44,634 nucleotides of DNA, taken from positions 1-44,634 of IMG/VR virus record IMGVR_UViG_3300012685_000004. The stretch is one strand, 5' to 3'. The stretch's first letter is position 1, and the number at the start of each line of letters is the position of its first letter. Shown here one piece after another: positions 38,522 to 44,634 of this stretch. A model generated the notes under the pieces. That model was not told the origin of the DNA. It did not search any database and saw only the letters and a program-made list of their open reading frames with translations. This stretch comes from a virus. A program made the translations under genes and the position numbers.

Positions 38522-40221
38522 GCCGCCAATCGCTCTGTGAAGTGGCCAAAACAAACGACATTTTCCTTTTGCTCGGCTGACAAGAAGGCGCACCCGTGCT
38601 TGTCAGCCGCAGAATTGAAAACTCCTTGTTCTTCAAGGATTTGCTTGGCGCTACGTATTGGCGGGTAAAGATCGAAGCCCATCGCGATCCCGACCCGCCA
38701 ATAGGTACTGAATTTATATTTATCATTCCTTCCAACGGGGTGAACGACAACCGTATCATAGAGGGTTCGAAAGGCCGCCAGTGCGCGCGGGCCAAGGGTG
38801 TCTTCCTCCGTCAGGGCTTTGTACAGCCGCTCTAGATTGTTGGCGGCGTTTGGATGTAGCTCCACTTTGCCCTCGGCCTCGATCAACCGTAGCCGTTCTT
38901 GAAGGCCGACCCGTTCGGCCTCAAGCGGGGTAATTCGATCCAGCAGCAACTTGACGGCCTCGCTACCGTTCTCGATGGCGTCCGCTAGTCGATTAAGCCG
39001 AACTTCGATTACGTTTAGCTTCTTTTTCACCTCCACTTTTTCGCCCAGATTTTTGCGGTTCTTCGCCTTGAGTTCTTCCCGGCGAGCTTGAAAGCCTCGC
39101 TTTATTTCCCCCAAGGCTTCCTTGGTCAGCAACTCGGGCCGCATCGTATCGATGACGGCCTTTTGCAGCCGTTCAAGGTCATAGGTCCGAGTGTGCTTGC
39201 ATGTCGCACGCTGGATCGCGGCGGCGCATCCGATGCGGGTATTTCCATTTTTAGACGCACCGGAAATCTGCATATGGTGGTTACAAGCGCCACATCTCAG
39301 CATCCCCGCCAGAAGATAGTCAGTGCGGGCAACGCTCGGGCGGCGCACGATCTTGCCGGTAGGTCCGAATTTCATGGTAGCGCGCCCGCGCAACGTAGCT
39401 TGAACCGCGTTCCATAATTCTTGAGGAACAATCCGCAAATGTGGTGCATCGGCCGATGAACGGTCTTCTGCCGTGGCCTTGCGCTTGATATATTTTCCAG
39501 TGTCGGGATTTAGCATGGTGCGGCATCGGCCCCAAATGATTTGTCCGATATACATCGGGTTGGTCAGGATGCCGTGTAGGGACTGACGGTTCCAAGTCGT
39601 GCCCCCGCGCGATGTGGCAATGCCGTCTTTGGTTAAGCCAGCGGCAATGTATCGCGGTGCTTGCCCATTAGAATATTCGATGAAGATACGCAGAACAATT
39701 TTCGACGTTTGCTCATTAATCTCTCGCTCGCCGGGCTTGCCGGGAATTGCTCGATAGCCATAGACAAGCGAGCCGGGAGAAAGTCCGTCGCGCACAGTTC
39801 CTTTCTGTCTACGGCGCATCCTGTCGGCAAGATCGGTCAGATACAAAGAGCCAACCAAGCCGCGCAAACCAACTTGAACCCCTGTCGTGACGCCTTCGTG
39901 CAAGGTTTGGATTTTGACACCAAAAAAAGTCAGTCGCTTGTAGATGCCCGCCAAGTCCTCTTGATCGCGCGAAAGCCTGTCCAAACCTTCAACCACGACC
40001 GTATCGAACGCCTTTTCTTTGGCGGCCCGCATCAACTCAATGACGCCATCGCGGTCAAACATTGATGCGCCGGATTTGGCGCGATCCGTGAAGGTAGCAA
40101 TCACCTTAAGGTTTTCTCTCGCCGCGTATTTTTTGCACTCTGCTAACTGATCGTCGATTGAGCGGTCTTTTTGGAGGTCGCTCGAAAATCTTGCGTATAG
40201 TGCCGCCGTCTGCTTTGTCAT
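38518..40221 (-). CDS. large serine integrase, 567 aa
   Basis: Site-specific integrase. Resolvase domain (residues 1-150): nucleophile serine 13 in [10 protein letters not shown] and arginines in [17 protein letters not shown]. Recombinase domain (about 160-270) with a basic linker and [19 protein letters not shown]. Zinc ribbon (about 305-345: [11 protein letters not shown] ... CKHTRTYD), then a long coiled-coil (about 375-440) that regulates synapsis. This is the standard build. The attP is expected near either end; its core was not found by eye. The leader has GCAAGGGG. Confidence 0.93.
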   Translation of the reverse strand: MTKQTAALYARFSSDLQKDRSIDDQLAECKKYAARENLKVIATFTDRAKSGASMFDRDGVIELMRAAKEKAFDTVVVEGLDRLSRDQEDLAGIYKRLTFFGVKIQTLHEGVTTGVQVGLRGLVGSLYLTDLADRMRRRQKGTVRDGLSPGSLVYGYRAIPGKPGEREINEQTSKIVLRIFIEYSNGQAPRYIAAGLTKDGIATSRGGTTWNRQSLHGILTNPMYIGQIIWGRCRTMLNPDTGKYIKRKATAEDRSSADAPHLRIVPQELWNAVQATLRGRATMKFGPTGKIVRRPSVARTDYLLAGMLRCGACNHHMQISGASKNGNTRIGCAAAIQRATCKHTRTYDLERLQKAVIDTMRPELLTKEALGEIKRGFQARREELKAKNRKNLGEKVEVKKKLNVIEVRLNRLADAIENGSEAVKLLLDRITPLEAERVGLQERLRLIEAEGKVELHPNAANNLERLYKALTEEDTLGPRALAAFRTLYDTVVVHPVGRNDKYKFSTYWRVGIAMGFDLYPPIRSAKQILEEQGVFNSAADKHGCAFLSAEQKENVVCFGHFTERLAA

Positions 40222-40333
40222 TCGTCACTGCCCCTTGCGTTCGCGCAAATTCCTGATCCGCCAAATCCCGCCCGATGGCTTGGGCTAATTCAAGAAACAG
40301 TTCCTTGGCCGATTTGGTCGGTTGTGAAGCCAT
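40106..40333 (-). CDS. small protein before integrase, 75 aa
   Basis: Starts at ATG 40333 with AGGG upstream; a GTG at 40336 is also possible. Helical N-terminus (SAKELFLELAQAIGRDLADQ), polar end. It overlaps the integrase gene by 116 bases in another frame, which is unusual. A small protein in front of a serine integrase is common in such phages. The 3' half may not be real coding sequence. Confidence 0.45.
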   Translation of the reverse strand: MASQPTKSAKELFLELAQAIGRDLADQEFARTQGAVTNDKADGGTIRKIFERPPKRPLNRRSVSRVQKIRGERKP

Positions 40334-40360
40334 CACTCTACCCTGATTTGGTTAAACTTT

Positions 40361-40373
40361 CCAAACTATTTGG
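40361..40373. promoter_or_regulatory. type B operator before integrase genes
   Basis: CCAAACTATTTGG, 27 bases upstream of the 40333 start, in the 48-bp space before the integrase pair. Suggests that integrase expression is under the same repressor as other type B promoters. Confidence 0.6.
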
Positions 40374-40381
40374 ACGGACGA

Positions 40382-40687
40382 TTATACCGGCAACCAACCT
40401 TCCGGCTTGCTGATTTGCCCGGCATTGTGGATGAATAGGCGGCGGTTCTTGTCTTCGACGACATAGCGCAGCGCGCCACTCGATTTGATTGCCAGCCCGC
40501 GAATGTGGCCGCGATAGCTATAGTCGCCACCGTTGACGTTGACGGCCAGCGCCTTGCGGCCCAACGGGATCAACCAATAGCCGAAATCCCGGCCGCGCGC
40601 GGTGAGCTTGCCGATATCGTACCCGCGCAGCGGCTCGCGATACTTCCTTGGCTTAGGCGTGACGATTTTCTTTTTTGGTTTCTTCAT
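40382..40687 (-). CDS. hypothetical protein, 101 aa
   Basis: Basic N-terminus (MKKPKKKIVTPKPRKYREPL), then a beta-rich domain with FGYWLIPLGRKALAVNVNGG and GALRYVVEDKNRRLFIHNAG. Not recognised. Last gene of the leftward operon starting at 42295. Confidence 0.6.
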   Translation of the reverse strand: MKKPKKKIVTPKPRKYREPLRGYDIGKLTARGRDFGYWLIPLGRKALAVNVNGGDYSYRGHIRGLAIKSSGALRYVVEDKNRRLFIHNAGQISKPEGWLPV

Positions 40688-40923
40688 GGTAGCGGCCTCG
40701 ATGGTGTAATAATCGGCGCAACCGTATTTGTTTCAAAGGCTATTTTTCCGCCTTCTGCTAGCACCGCCACCACTGAAATGGCTTGCGCGGCAGCAATGTT
40801 GCCTGCATCGATTTGGACTTGTCTGGCTGTCTTGAGAGCCAGAACGTAGTCTTCGAATGTTCCCCCATGGGGAAGCGAAATGGCGAAGCTGACGAGATTG
40901 ATCGGGGATACCGCAGACTTCAT
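40684..40923 (-). CDS. hypothetical protein, 79 aa
   Basis: ATG 40923 follows GGAGG at 11 bases; the longer frame to 41001 is inside the upstream gene. Mostly helical (TFEDYVLALKTARQVQIDAG; AAAQAISVVAVLAEGGKIAF). Overlaps both neighbours by ATGA. Not recognised. Confidence 0.6.
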   Translation of the reverse strand: MKSAVSPINLVSFAISLPHGGTFEDYVLALKTARQVQIDAGNIAAAQAISVVAVLAEGGKIAFETNTVAPIITPSRPLP

Positions 40924-41432
40924 AGCAGGGGCCTCCAATGGGTCGGCTTGAAAAACCAAAGCCCGGCACCGTCGCTGGTATAACGTCCGCGTTCCTCGCA
41001 TTCGATAAACTGCGGTTTGGTCTGGACTGGTTGCCAGCGCTCATTGATGGCGTCCGCTGCCGGGTCATCAAACCGCAGCCATTCGGCCTTCACATCGGCC
41101 GGTAGACCATCGCGCGCGTGCAGCGCCACGAACAGCGTGGAATATTCGCATCCCTTGTGAATGATGGTCGCGGGCGGAAGCATCACGTCGCAGGGCAACG
41201 ATTTGATGCGATCCGGCCGGGGGCCGAACATGCTTTGATGCGCCCAATCCTGCCGATAGTCGCAGTGCGCGCAAATCCAGCCTTGCCGGGTCGCGAACAA
41301 GATCCGTGATCCTTCATGCTCGTTGCCGCAGGTGAATTCGTGGACATAGCCCAAGGCCTGCCAATGGTTCAGCGCATCGACCTGTTGCGGTGACCACGGG
41401 GCTTTGATGACCGGGAAATCATAATCAGCCAT
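40920..41432 (-). CDS. zinc-binding hypothetical protein, 170 aa
   Basis: Contains HEFTCGNEHEGSRILFATRQ and GWICAHCDYRQDWAHQSM near residues 31-65, a Cys-x-x-Cys ribbon of a recurrent phage protein family of unknown role. The C-terminal part has aromatic residues (ERWQPVQTKPQFIECEERGR). The start overlaps the upstream stop by 8 bases. Confidence 0.7.
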   Translation of the reverse strand: MADYDFPVIKAPWSPQQVDALNHWQALGYVHEFTCGNEHEGSRILFATRQGWICAHCDYRQDWAHQSMFGPRPDRIKSLPCDVMLPPATIIHKGCEYSTLFVALHARDGLPADVKAEWLRFDDPAADAINERWQPVQTKPQFIECEERGRYTSDGAGLWFFKPTHWRPLL

Positions 41433-41685
41433 CGGGCTTTGCTTTCGGTTCGAGCGCTTGCCTTTGTGCCTGCGCCAGAAAGTGTGATGTGGCTTCCGCG
41501 AATACGCGGCTCATGTTCATGCAGCGGCGCGCGTAGCCGATCGGGTTTTCAAGATCGTCGCAGTAGCCGCCCTGCATATGGATCATGATGTTGACGATGC
41601 AGGTGTAGATTGGCTCCATCCCGCTAAAGGCGCGCTCGATGTCGGCTTGATGCAGTTGCTTAAGTTTCGCTGTCCCGCTCATCAT
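41425..41685 (-). CDS. hypothetical protein, 86 aa
   Basis: ATG 41685 has GGGAG 7 bases before it; the 6 extra upstream codons are rejected. Helical protein (AKLKQLHQADIERAFSGMEP; CIVNIMIHMQGGYC), with a few cysteines. Not recognised. Confidence 0.6.
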   Translation of the reverse strand: MMSGTAKLKQLHQADIERAFSGMEPIYTCIVNIMIHMQGGYCDDLENPIGYARRCMNMSRVFAEATSHFLAQAQRQALEPKAKPDG

Positions 41686-41941
41686 CACGTAACTCCCGCG
41701 CATGATCCCGTTTCCAGTCGATCAAATCTTGTCCGGTTAGTTTCAGTTCAGGTTCTTCGGCACGGATCAACGCGGTGTAGTCGGCGGCGATATCTTCCAT
41801 CACGTAGATTTCGCGGTCGGCCTGTAGTTGCGTCATCCGGCCCTCGTTAACGCGCCTTGGATAAGTGTGATTGCGATATTTCAATTCGCGTTCAACACAG
41901 CGCAGTTTTTCGCGGGCGGTATAGCTGCGGCGCTGCGACAT
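41660..41941 (-). CDS. hypothetical protein, 93 aa
   Basis: Coiled, charged protein (SYTAREKLRCVERELKYRNH; MTQLQADREIYVMEDIAADY). The segment around REIYVMEDIAADY recurs in phage small proteins. It overlaps the next gene's start by 26 bases. Not recognised. Confidence 0.65.
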   Translation of the reverse strand: MSQRRSYTAREKLRCVERELKYRNHTYPRRVNEGRMTQLQADREIYVMEDIAADYTALIRAEEPELKLTGQDLIDWKRDHARELRDDERDSET

Positions 41942-41944
41942 GGG

Positions 41945-42295
41945 TCACCCCTGCGGTAGTTCGGCGTCGATGCTGTTGACCTTGTTTTTAATGTGCTCGA
42001 TTTCTTCCTTGAGCCTAACGCAAATCACCACGGTATCGTTGAGCGAACCTTTCGCGCCCGCGACGCTTTGCAAAACCTTCTGTTCGATCCGATCCAGCAC
42101 AGTGCGGATTTCGTTGACCCGACCGCAAAGATCGGCGGCGATGCCTTCGATCACGCTACCGATGGCATCGCGTTGCGGCGCGCCATAGTCGGGCGGGGCC
42201 AATTCATTGGCGGACAGCGTGGTGGGTTGCTGGTTCATGGTGTCCTCGTCTAGCTGATCGGCAAGCGCGGCGAGGGGATCGCGTGGCTTCGACAT
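41945..42295 (-). CDS. hypothetical protein, 116 aa
   Basis: ATG 42295 is chosen over the longer frame, whose extra 38 codons run into the promoter. A disordered start, then a helical second half that looks like a coiled coil (NEIRTVLDRIEQKVLQSVAG; RLKEEIEHIKNKVNSIDAEL). First gene of the leftward operon 42295-40382. Confidence 0.6.
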   Translation of the reverse strand: MSKPRDPLAALADQLDEDTMNQQPTTLSANELAPPDYGAPQRDAIGSVIEGIAADLCGRVNEIRTVLDRIEQKVLQSVAGAKGSLNDTVVICVRLKEEIEHIKNKVNSIDAELPQG

Positions 42296-42500
42296 GAGGT
42301 GAACCCCGTCTGCGCACGAAAACGGCGGCGAACCTAATCCAAAAAAATTGGCTGTGCAAGCCGCCTCCAAAAAAATAAATTTTCGGTGCAAAAGCACTTC
42401 GGCGGTCAAAAAAGTTGGCGATGGGGCGGGGCGGGGATAGGCTTAACGGCAACGGGGCTGGAAAATTGGAGGCGCTAGAGTAGCCGGGAAGGATAAGCCC
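42296..42500. other. intergenic region between divergent genes
   Basis: Contains the leftward promoter at 42331-42359, a type B-like site (TCAAAAAAGTTGG, 42406-42418) and an A-tract (42369-42375). It separates the leftward gene 42295 from the rightward gene 42501. Confidence 0.4.
42331..42359 (-). promoter_or_regulatory. leftward promoter with type B operator in spacer
   Basis: Minus strand: -35 TTGCAC (42354-42359), 17-base spacer, -10 TAGGTT (42331-42336). The spacer is filled by CCAAAAAAATTGG (42339-42351). The same design (TTGCA-17-TAG) occurs in the rightward switch promoter. Confidence 0.65.
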
Positions 42501-42686
42501 ATGGATGATGTGCTACGGCGGAAAGCGGCCATGAAGTGCGTGATGCGGCTTCATCAATACCTACAAAACGAAACCAACTTTGCGCCCACAAAAGACGATA
42601 TGTTGGAGGTGCTTGAAGAAACCGATGGGTTGGTGGCGCGCTATGTCTTTGACGGCTTGTTGTTTGAGCGGCGCGAAAATAATTGA
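42501..42686 (+). CDS. hypothetical protein, 61 aa
   Basis: Small helical protein (VLRRKAAMKCVMRLHQYLQN; DDMLEVLEETDGLVARYVFD). Rightward; its 3' end overlaps, tail to tail, the repressor-like gene by 46 bases. Ribosome site AAGGATAAG. Function unknown. Confidence 0.55.
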   Translation: MDDVLRRKAAMKCVMRLHQYLQNETNFAPTKDDMLEVLEETDGLVARYVFDGLLFERRENN

Positions 42687-42973
42687 AGCTCCCGGTCCCG
42701 AAGCTGGTTGGCCAAAGAGACGGTCAGATTTCCGGTCTTGCCGTAGACAAGATAATCGATGGACAAGCCCGGAACCTTGCTGACCATCAGCCGCGCCATC
42801 CGCATGGTGAGCGGAAAACCGCATTCGAAATTATTCCAGCGGCTCCGGTTGATGCCCAGCAAGCGCGCAAATTCGGCTTGGTTGTCATCCACCACAAGGC
42901 TTCGCACCACCATCAGTCGCCGCACAATCGCTTTGTCTTCCGCGATATTGTCCATTGAAATTGGATGATCCAT
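42641..42973 (-). CDS. repressor-like HTH protein of the immunity switch, 110 aa
   Basis: A helix-turn-helix lies in residues about 33-55 (EFARLLGINRSRWNNFECGF), typical for Cro/CI-type repressors, followed by MRMARLMVSKVPGLSIDYLV. Divergently placed against the Cro-like gene at 43128 with three type B sites between. It is the best candidate for the type B binder. No LexA-like peptidase domain, so prophage induction might use another mechanism. No clear ribosome site; an internal start (42955) is possible. Confidence 0.75.
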   Translation of the reverse strand: MDHPISMDNIAEDKAIVRRLMVVRSLVVDDNQAEFARLLGINRSRWNNFECGFPLTMRMARLMVSKVPGLSIDYLVYGKTGNLTVSLANQLRDRELQLFSRRSNNKPSKT

Positions 42974-43018
42974 TTTAAGGAGGCCGTCTACGTTCTACAA
43001 CCTTAAGATAAGCTGACC

Positions 43019-43095
43019 CTAATAAATTTGGAAGTCAAACTTTTGTCGTCGCCAATCCATTCGGTCTTGCATCGCCAAATTTCTTGGCTTAGCGT
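43019..43095. promoter_or_regulatory. immunity switch: three type B operators and rightward promoter
   Basis: Type B sites: 43019-43031 (CTAATAAATTTGG, one mismatch), 43052-43064 (CCAATCCATTCGG, one mismatch), 43075-43087 (CCAAATTTCTTGG, perfect arms). The rightward promoter reads TTGCAT (43067-43072), 17-base spacer containing the third site, TAGCGT (43090-43095). The arrangement is like a three-operator OR region. A leftward -35-like TTGACT (plus strand AGTCAA, 43033-43038) abuts the first site. Confidence 0.7.
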
Positions 43096-43127
43096 TCCCG
43101 GCCAAGCGTGCGTTGGGGATCGATCCA

Positions 43128-43361
43128 ATGAAGCGGCTAACCACGGCAGCAGAAGTCATTGACGCGCTGGGCGGTGACCCCAGCGTGGCCAAACTGACAA
43201 AGGCCAGTTCTAGCACGATTTGGAACTGGCGTGCCTACTTCGAAGCGTTTCCACCCAATACCTACGTTGTGATGCAGGAAGCGCTGGCGCGGCGCGATCT
43301 GAGCGCGCCGCCTCATCTTTGGAAAATGCGGGGCGTCGCTAAAGCAAAACGCGCGGCTTAA
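43128..43361 (+). CDS. Cro-like HTH regulator, 77 aa
   Basis: A helix-turn-helix-like region in residues about 1-35 (LTTAAEVIDALGGDPSVAKL then SSSTIWNWRAYF), a pattern of Cro-type and DNA-binding phage proteins. First gene of the early operon, behind the rightward switch promoter. The start 43128 follows GGGGAT. The C-terminus is basic (MRGVAKAKRAA). Confidence 0.7.
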   Translation: MKRLTTAAEVIDALGGDPSVAKLTKASSSTIWNWRAYFEAFPPNTYVVMQEALARRDLSAPPHLWKMRGVAKAKRAA

Positions 43362-43386
43362 TCCGCCCGCGCGCAAGGGGAACGTC

Positions 43387-43827
43387 ATGTCTCTGGGCGA
43401 TGACGCACGGCCGGAAGAAATGCGGGCAATGATTATGTCGATGCAGGCGACGCTAGATCGACACGATGAACTGTTGGAACGCCTGACCGGCTTTCTGTCA
43501 GAGAACCGCCCGATGCTGCAAGAAATCATCGAGGCGGTTTGCGAGTTTTACGATATCAGCGCGGGCGATCTGATCGCGCATTCGAACTTTAAGATTTACG
43601 CGCATCCGCGCCTTGTCGTCTACTATCTCGGCCGCAAACTGACCCGGCTATCGCTTTCCAATATTGCGTACCGCTTGGGTGAGCGCGACCATTCAACCAT
43701 TCACGCCGGCTTTCGGCGAACCTGCCAACGCGTCCACAATGATGAAATCTTGCGCGACGATATCGACGTGCTGCGGTCGCGGATTGCCGAAAAGGTGTTG
43801 GGCCGCAACGGCGGGGTGCCGTCATGA
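43387..43827 (+). CDS. DnaA domain IV-like protein, 146 aa
   Basis: Residues about 70-111 read as the C-terminal DNA-binding domain of the replication initiator DnaA: HPRLVVYYLGRKLTRLSLSN, then the signature RLGERDHSTIHAGFRR. The N-terminal 45 residues are a coiled helix, with no ATPase domain. It may bind DnaA-box-like sites on the phage and recruit host replication proteins, or block the host origin. The leader has GCAAGGGGAAC. It overlaps the next gene by ATGA. Confidence 0.8.
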   Translation: MSLGDDARPEEMRAMIMSMQATLDRHDELLERLTGFLSENRPMLQEIIEAVCEFYDISAGDLIAHSNFKIYAHPRLVVYYLGRKLTRLSLSNIAYRLGERDHSTIHAGFRRTCQRVHNDEILRDDIDVLRSRIAEKVLGRNGGVPS

Positions 43828-44054
43828 AAAGCATGACGCTGGGGGAGTATGACGAAAAGGTTGGACGGCATCTGCAAATGATCGAAGCCGGGGCCGATAC
43901 GTGCCTGCGCCACGCGCACCAGATGGCGTTCCGCCCCGACTTCGAAACGCTGGCCTTCGATGATTTGACGCGCGCCGAAACCATCCTGACGGCGGCGCTG
44001 GAAAAAATCCAGAAAGCCATAGCCACCTATCAGGAGCGCGACGCCATTGCCTGA
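43824..44054 (+). CDS. hypothetical protein, 76 aa
   Basis: Helical protein (MTLGEYDEKVGRHLQMIEAG; FDDLTRAETILTAALEKIQK). Overlaps the DnaA-like gene by 4 bases. Not recognised. Confidence 0.65.
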   Translation: MKSMTLGEYDEKVGRHLQMIEAGADTCLRHAHQMAFRPDFETLAFDDLTRAETILTAALEKIQKAIATYQERDAIA

Positions 44055-44247
44055 GCTTATCCATAGCGAGCCTGATGAAGCGATCCAGCGTCGCATGACG
44101 CGGCTGATGATCGACGTTCGGATACTGGGCGAGCAATTGACGCGGGCGCAAACCAAAACCTTGTACGGCGAAATTGAAGCGGCGCGCGATGGGTTGTCCC
44201 GAATTCTCGATAGGGTGGATGGCAAGCATGCTCCGACAAGATATTGA
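44047..44247 (+). CDS. hypothetical protein, 66 aa
   Basis: TTG start at 44047, overlapping the previous stop; ATG 44095 is an alternative. Helical (QRRMTRLMIDVRILGEQLTR). It overlaps the Gp157-like gene by 20 bases. Not recognised. Confidence 0.5.
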   Translation: MPELIHSEPDEAIQRRMTRLMIDVRILGEQLTRAQTKTLYGEIEAARDGLSRILDRVDGKHAPTRY

Positions 44248-44634
44248 ACGGCTACATCAGCAAATAGCCAATCTCTATTTGCAGTTTCCGGAACTGGTAG
44301 AGGATGACGAAGTGCTGCGCGTCGATACCTTGGAAGGCGCGACCAACATGGATGAATTGTTGACCGCGATTGTGCGCGGCATCGAGGACGCCAAGGCGCT
44401 GCACGCTGGCACCGAGCAACGGTTGGATGAGTTGGAGGCGCGGCAAAAGCGCTTTAAGATGCGGATTGAATTTCTGCGGGCGATGATCCTGAAAATCATG
44501 GATCACGCCAAGATCAAAAAGCGCGAACTGCCGGAAGCCACGCTATCGATCCGCGCCAGTCAGCAAAAGCTGATCGGCGATCCCGATCCCGACACCTTGC
44601 CGGACGATCTCTGCAAGATCACGCGCGAGGCGGA
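44228..44634 (+). CDS. Gp157-family protein, 5' part (cut by window edge)
   Basis: N-terminal 135 residues of a 167-residue protein that continues at 1-220. The sequence is a long coiled-coil (LRQDIERLHQQIANLYLQFP; EQRLDELEARQKRFKMRIEF) followed by KIKKRELPEATLSIRASQQK, as in Gp157-family proteins. The gene begins 20 bases inside the previous gene. Confidence 0.8.
   Translation, partial: MLRQDIERLHQQIANLYLQFPELVEDDEVLRVDTLEGATNMDELLTAIVRGIEDAKALHAGTEQRLDELEARQKRFKMRIEFLRAMILKIMDHAKIKKRELPEATLSIRASQQKLIGDPDPDTLPDDLCKITREA
44512..44634. repeat. terminal direct repeat, circular closure
   Basis: These 123 bases are identical to bases 1-123. The repeat has no flanking structure and cuts a gene in half, so it most likely reflects circular assembly overlap, giving a genome of 44511 bp. 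A true terminal redundancy of that size is unlikely because the cut is inside a gene. Confidence 0.9.

Overview
The window is a complete temperate tailed phage, or an excised prophage, of podovirus type. Its last 123 bases (44512-44634) repeat bases 1-123 exactly, so it closes to a circle of 44511 bp with the arbitrary cut inside a Gp157-like gene. The host is probably an alphaproteobacterium of the Hyphomicrobiales. This is inferred from GC-rich coding sequence, TTGAC-type promoters and the style of the hypothetical proteins; it was not tested by any search.

Layout. (1) Rightward early operon, 43128 through the junction to 3628: Cro-like regulator, DnaA domain IV-like protein, Gp157, Rad52-type annealing protein, HNH nuclease, DUF1376 protein and small genes, closed by a terminator at 3793-3834. 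(2) Leftward island, 9661 down to 3834: sixteen mostly tiny genes in six transcription units, with an ArdC-like anti-restriction metalloprotein, a small serine recombinase and a 75-residue HTH protein. (3) Rightward late region, 9748-33364: small terminase, small genes, large terminase, P22-like portal, scaffold, capsid, P22 gp10-like tail protein, fibres and three ejection proteins, one with a transglycosylase-like domain. Two genes (12804-13258) run against the flow. (4) Leftward operon 37700-33513, which includes two XRE-type regulators. (5) Integrase module, 38294-40333, with a large serine integrase. (6) Leftward genes 42295-40382. (7) Immunity switch 42641-43361: a repressor-like gene divergent from a Cro-like gene.

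The most unusual content is regulatory. Type A sites (consensus TAGGCCAAWWTGGCCTA, 17 bp) occur only in promoters of the leftward island, usually filling the spacer between -35 and -10. Type B sites (CCAA-N5-TTGG, 13 bp) recur in promoters around the genome and three times in the immunity switch, so they are likely lysogeny-repressor operators. Units of the island share homologous terminators, promoters and a GCAAGGGGAA leader. Inside two of its operons, three intergenic spaces carry a 31-nt hairpin with a GNRA loop whose stems co-vary. The set-up (small genes, ArdC, a small HTH regulator, dyads inside the promoters) resembles acr/aca anti-defence loci; that is an inference. Near the terminase genes, seven copies of GTTAGTCTAAC flank one gene and could be a packaging or partition site.

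How the parts would work together (inference): in a lysogen the type B repressor silences the early operon and several leftward units. On entry the island is expressed strongly, then damped by its own HTH protein. Gp157, the Rad52-like protein and the DnaA-like protein support replication and recombination, and the late genes build and fill P22-like virions. No endolysin was recognised.
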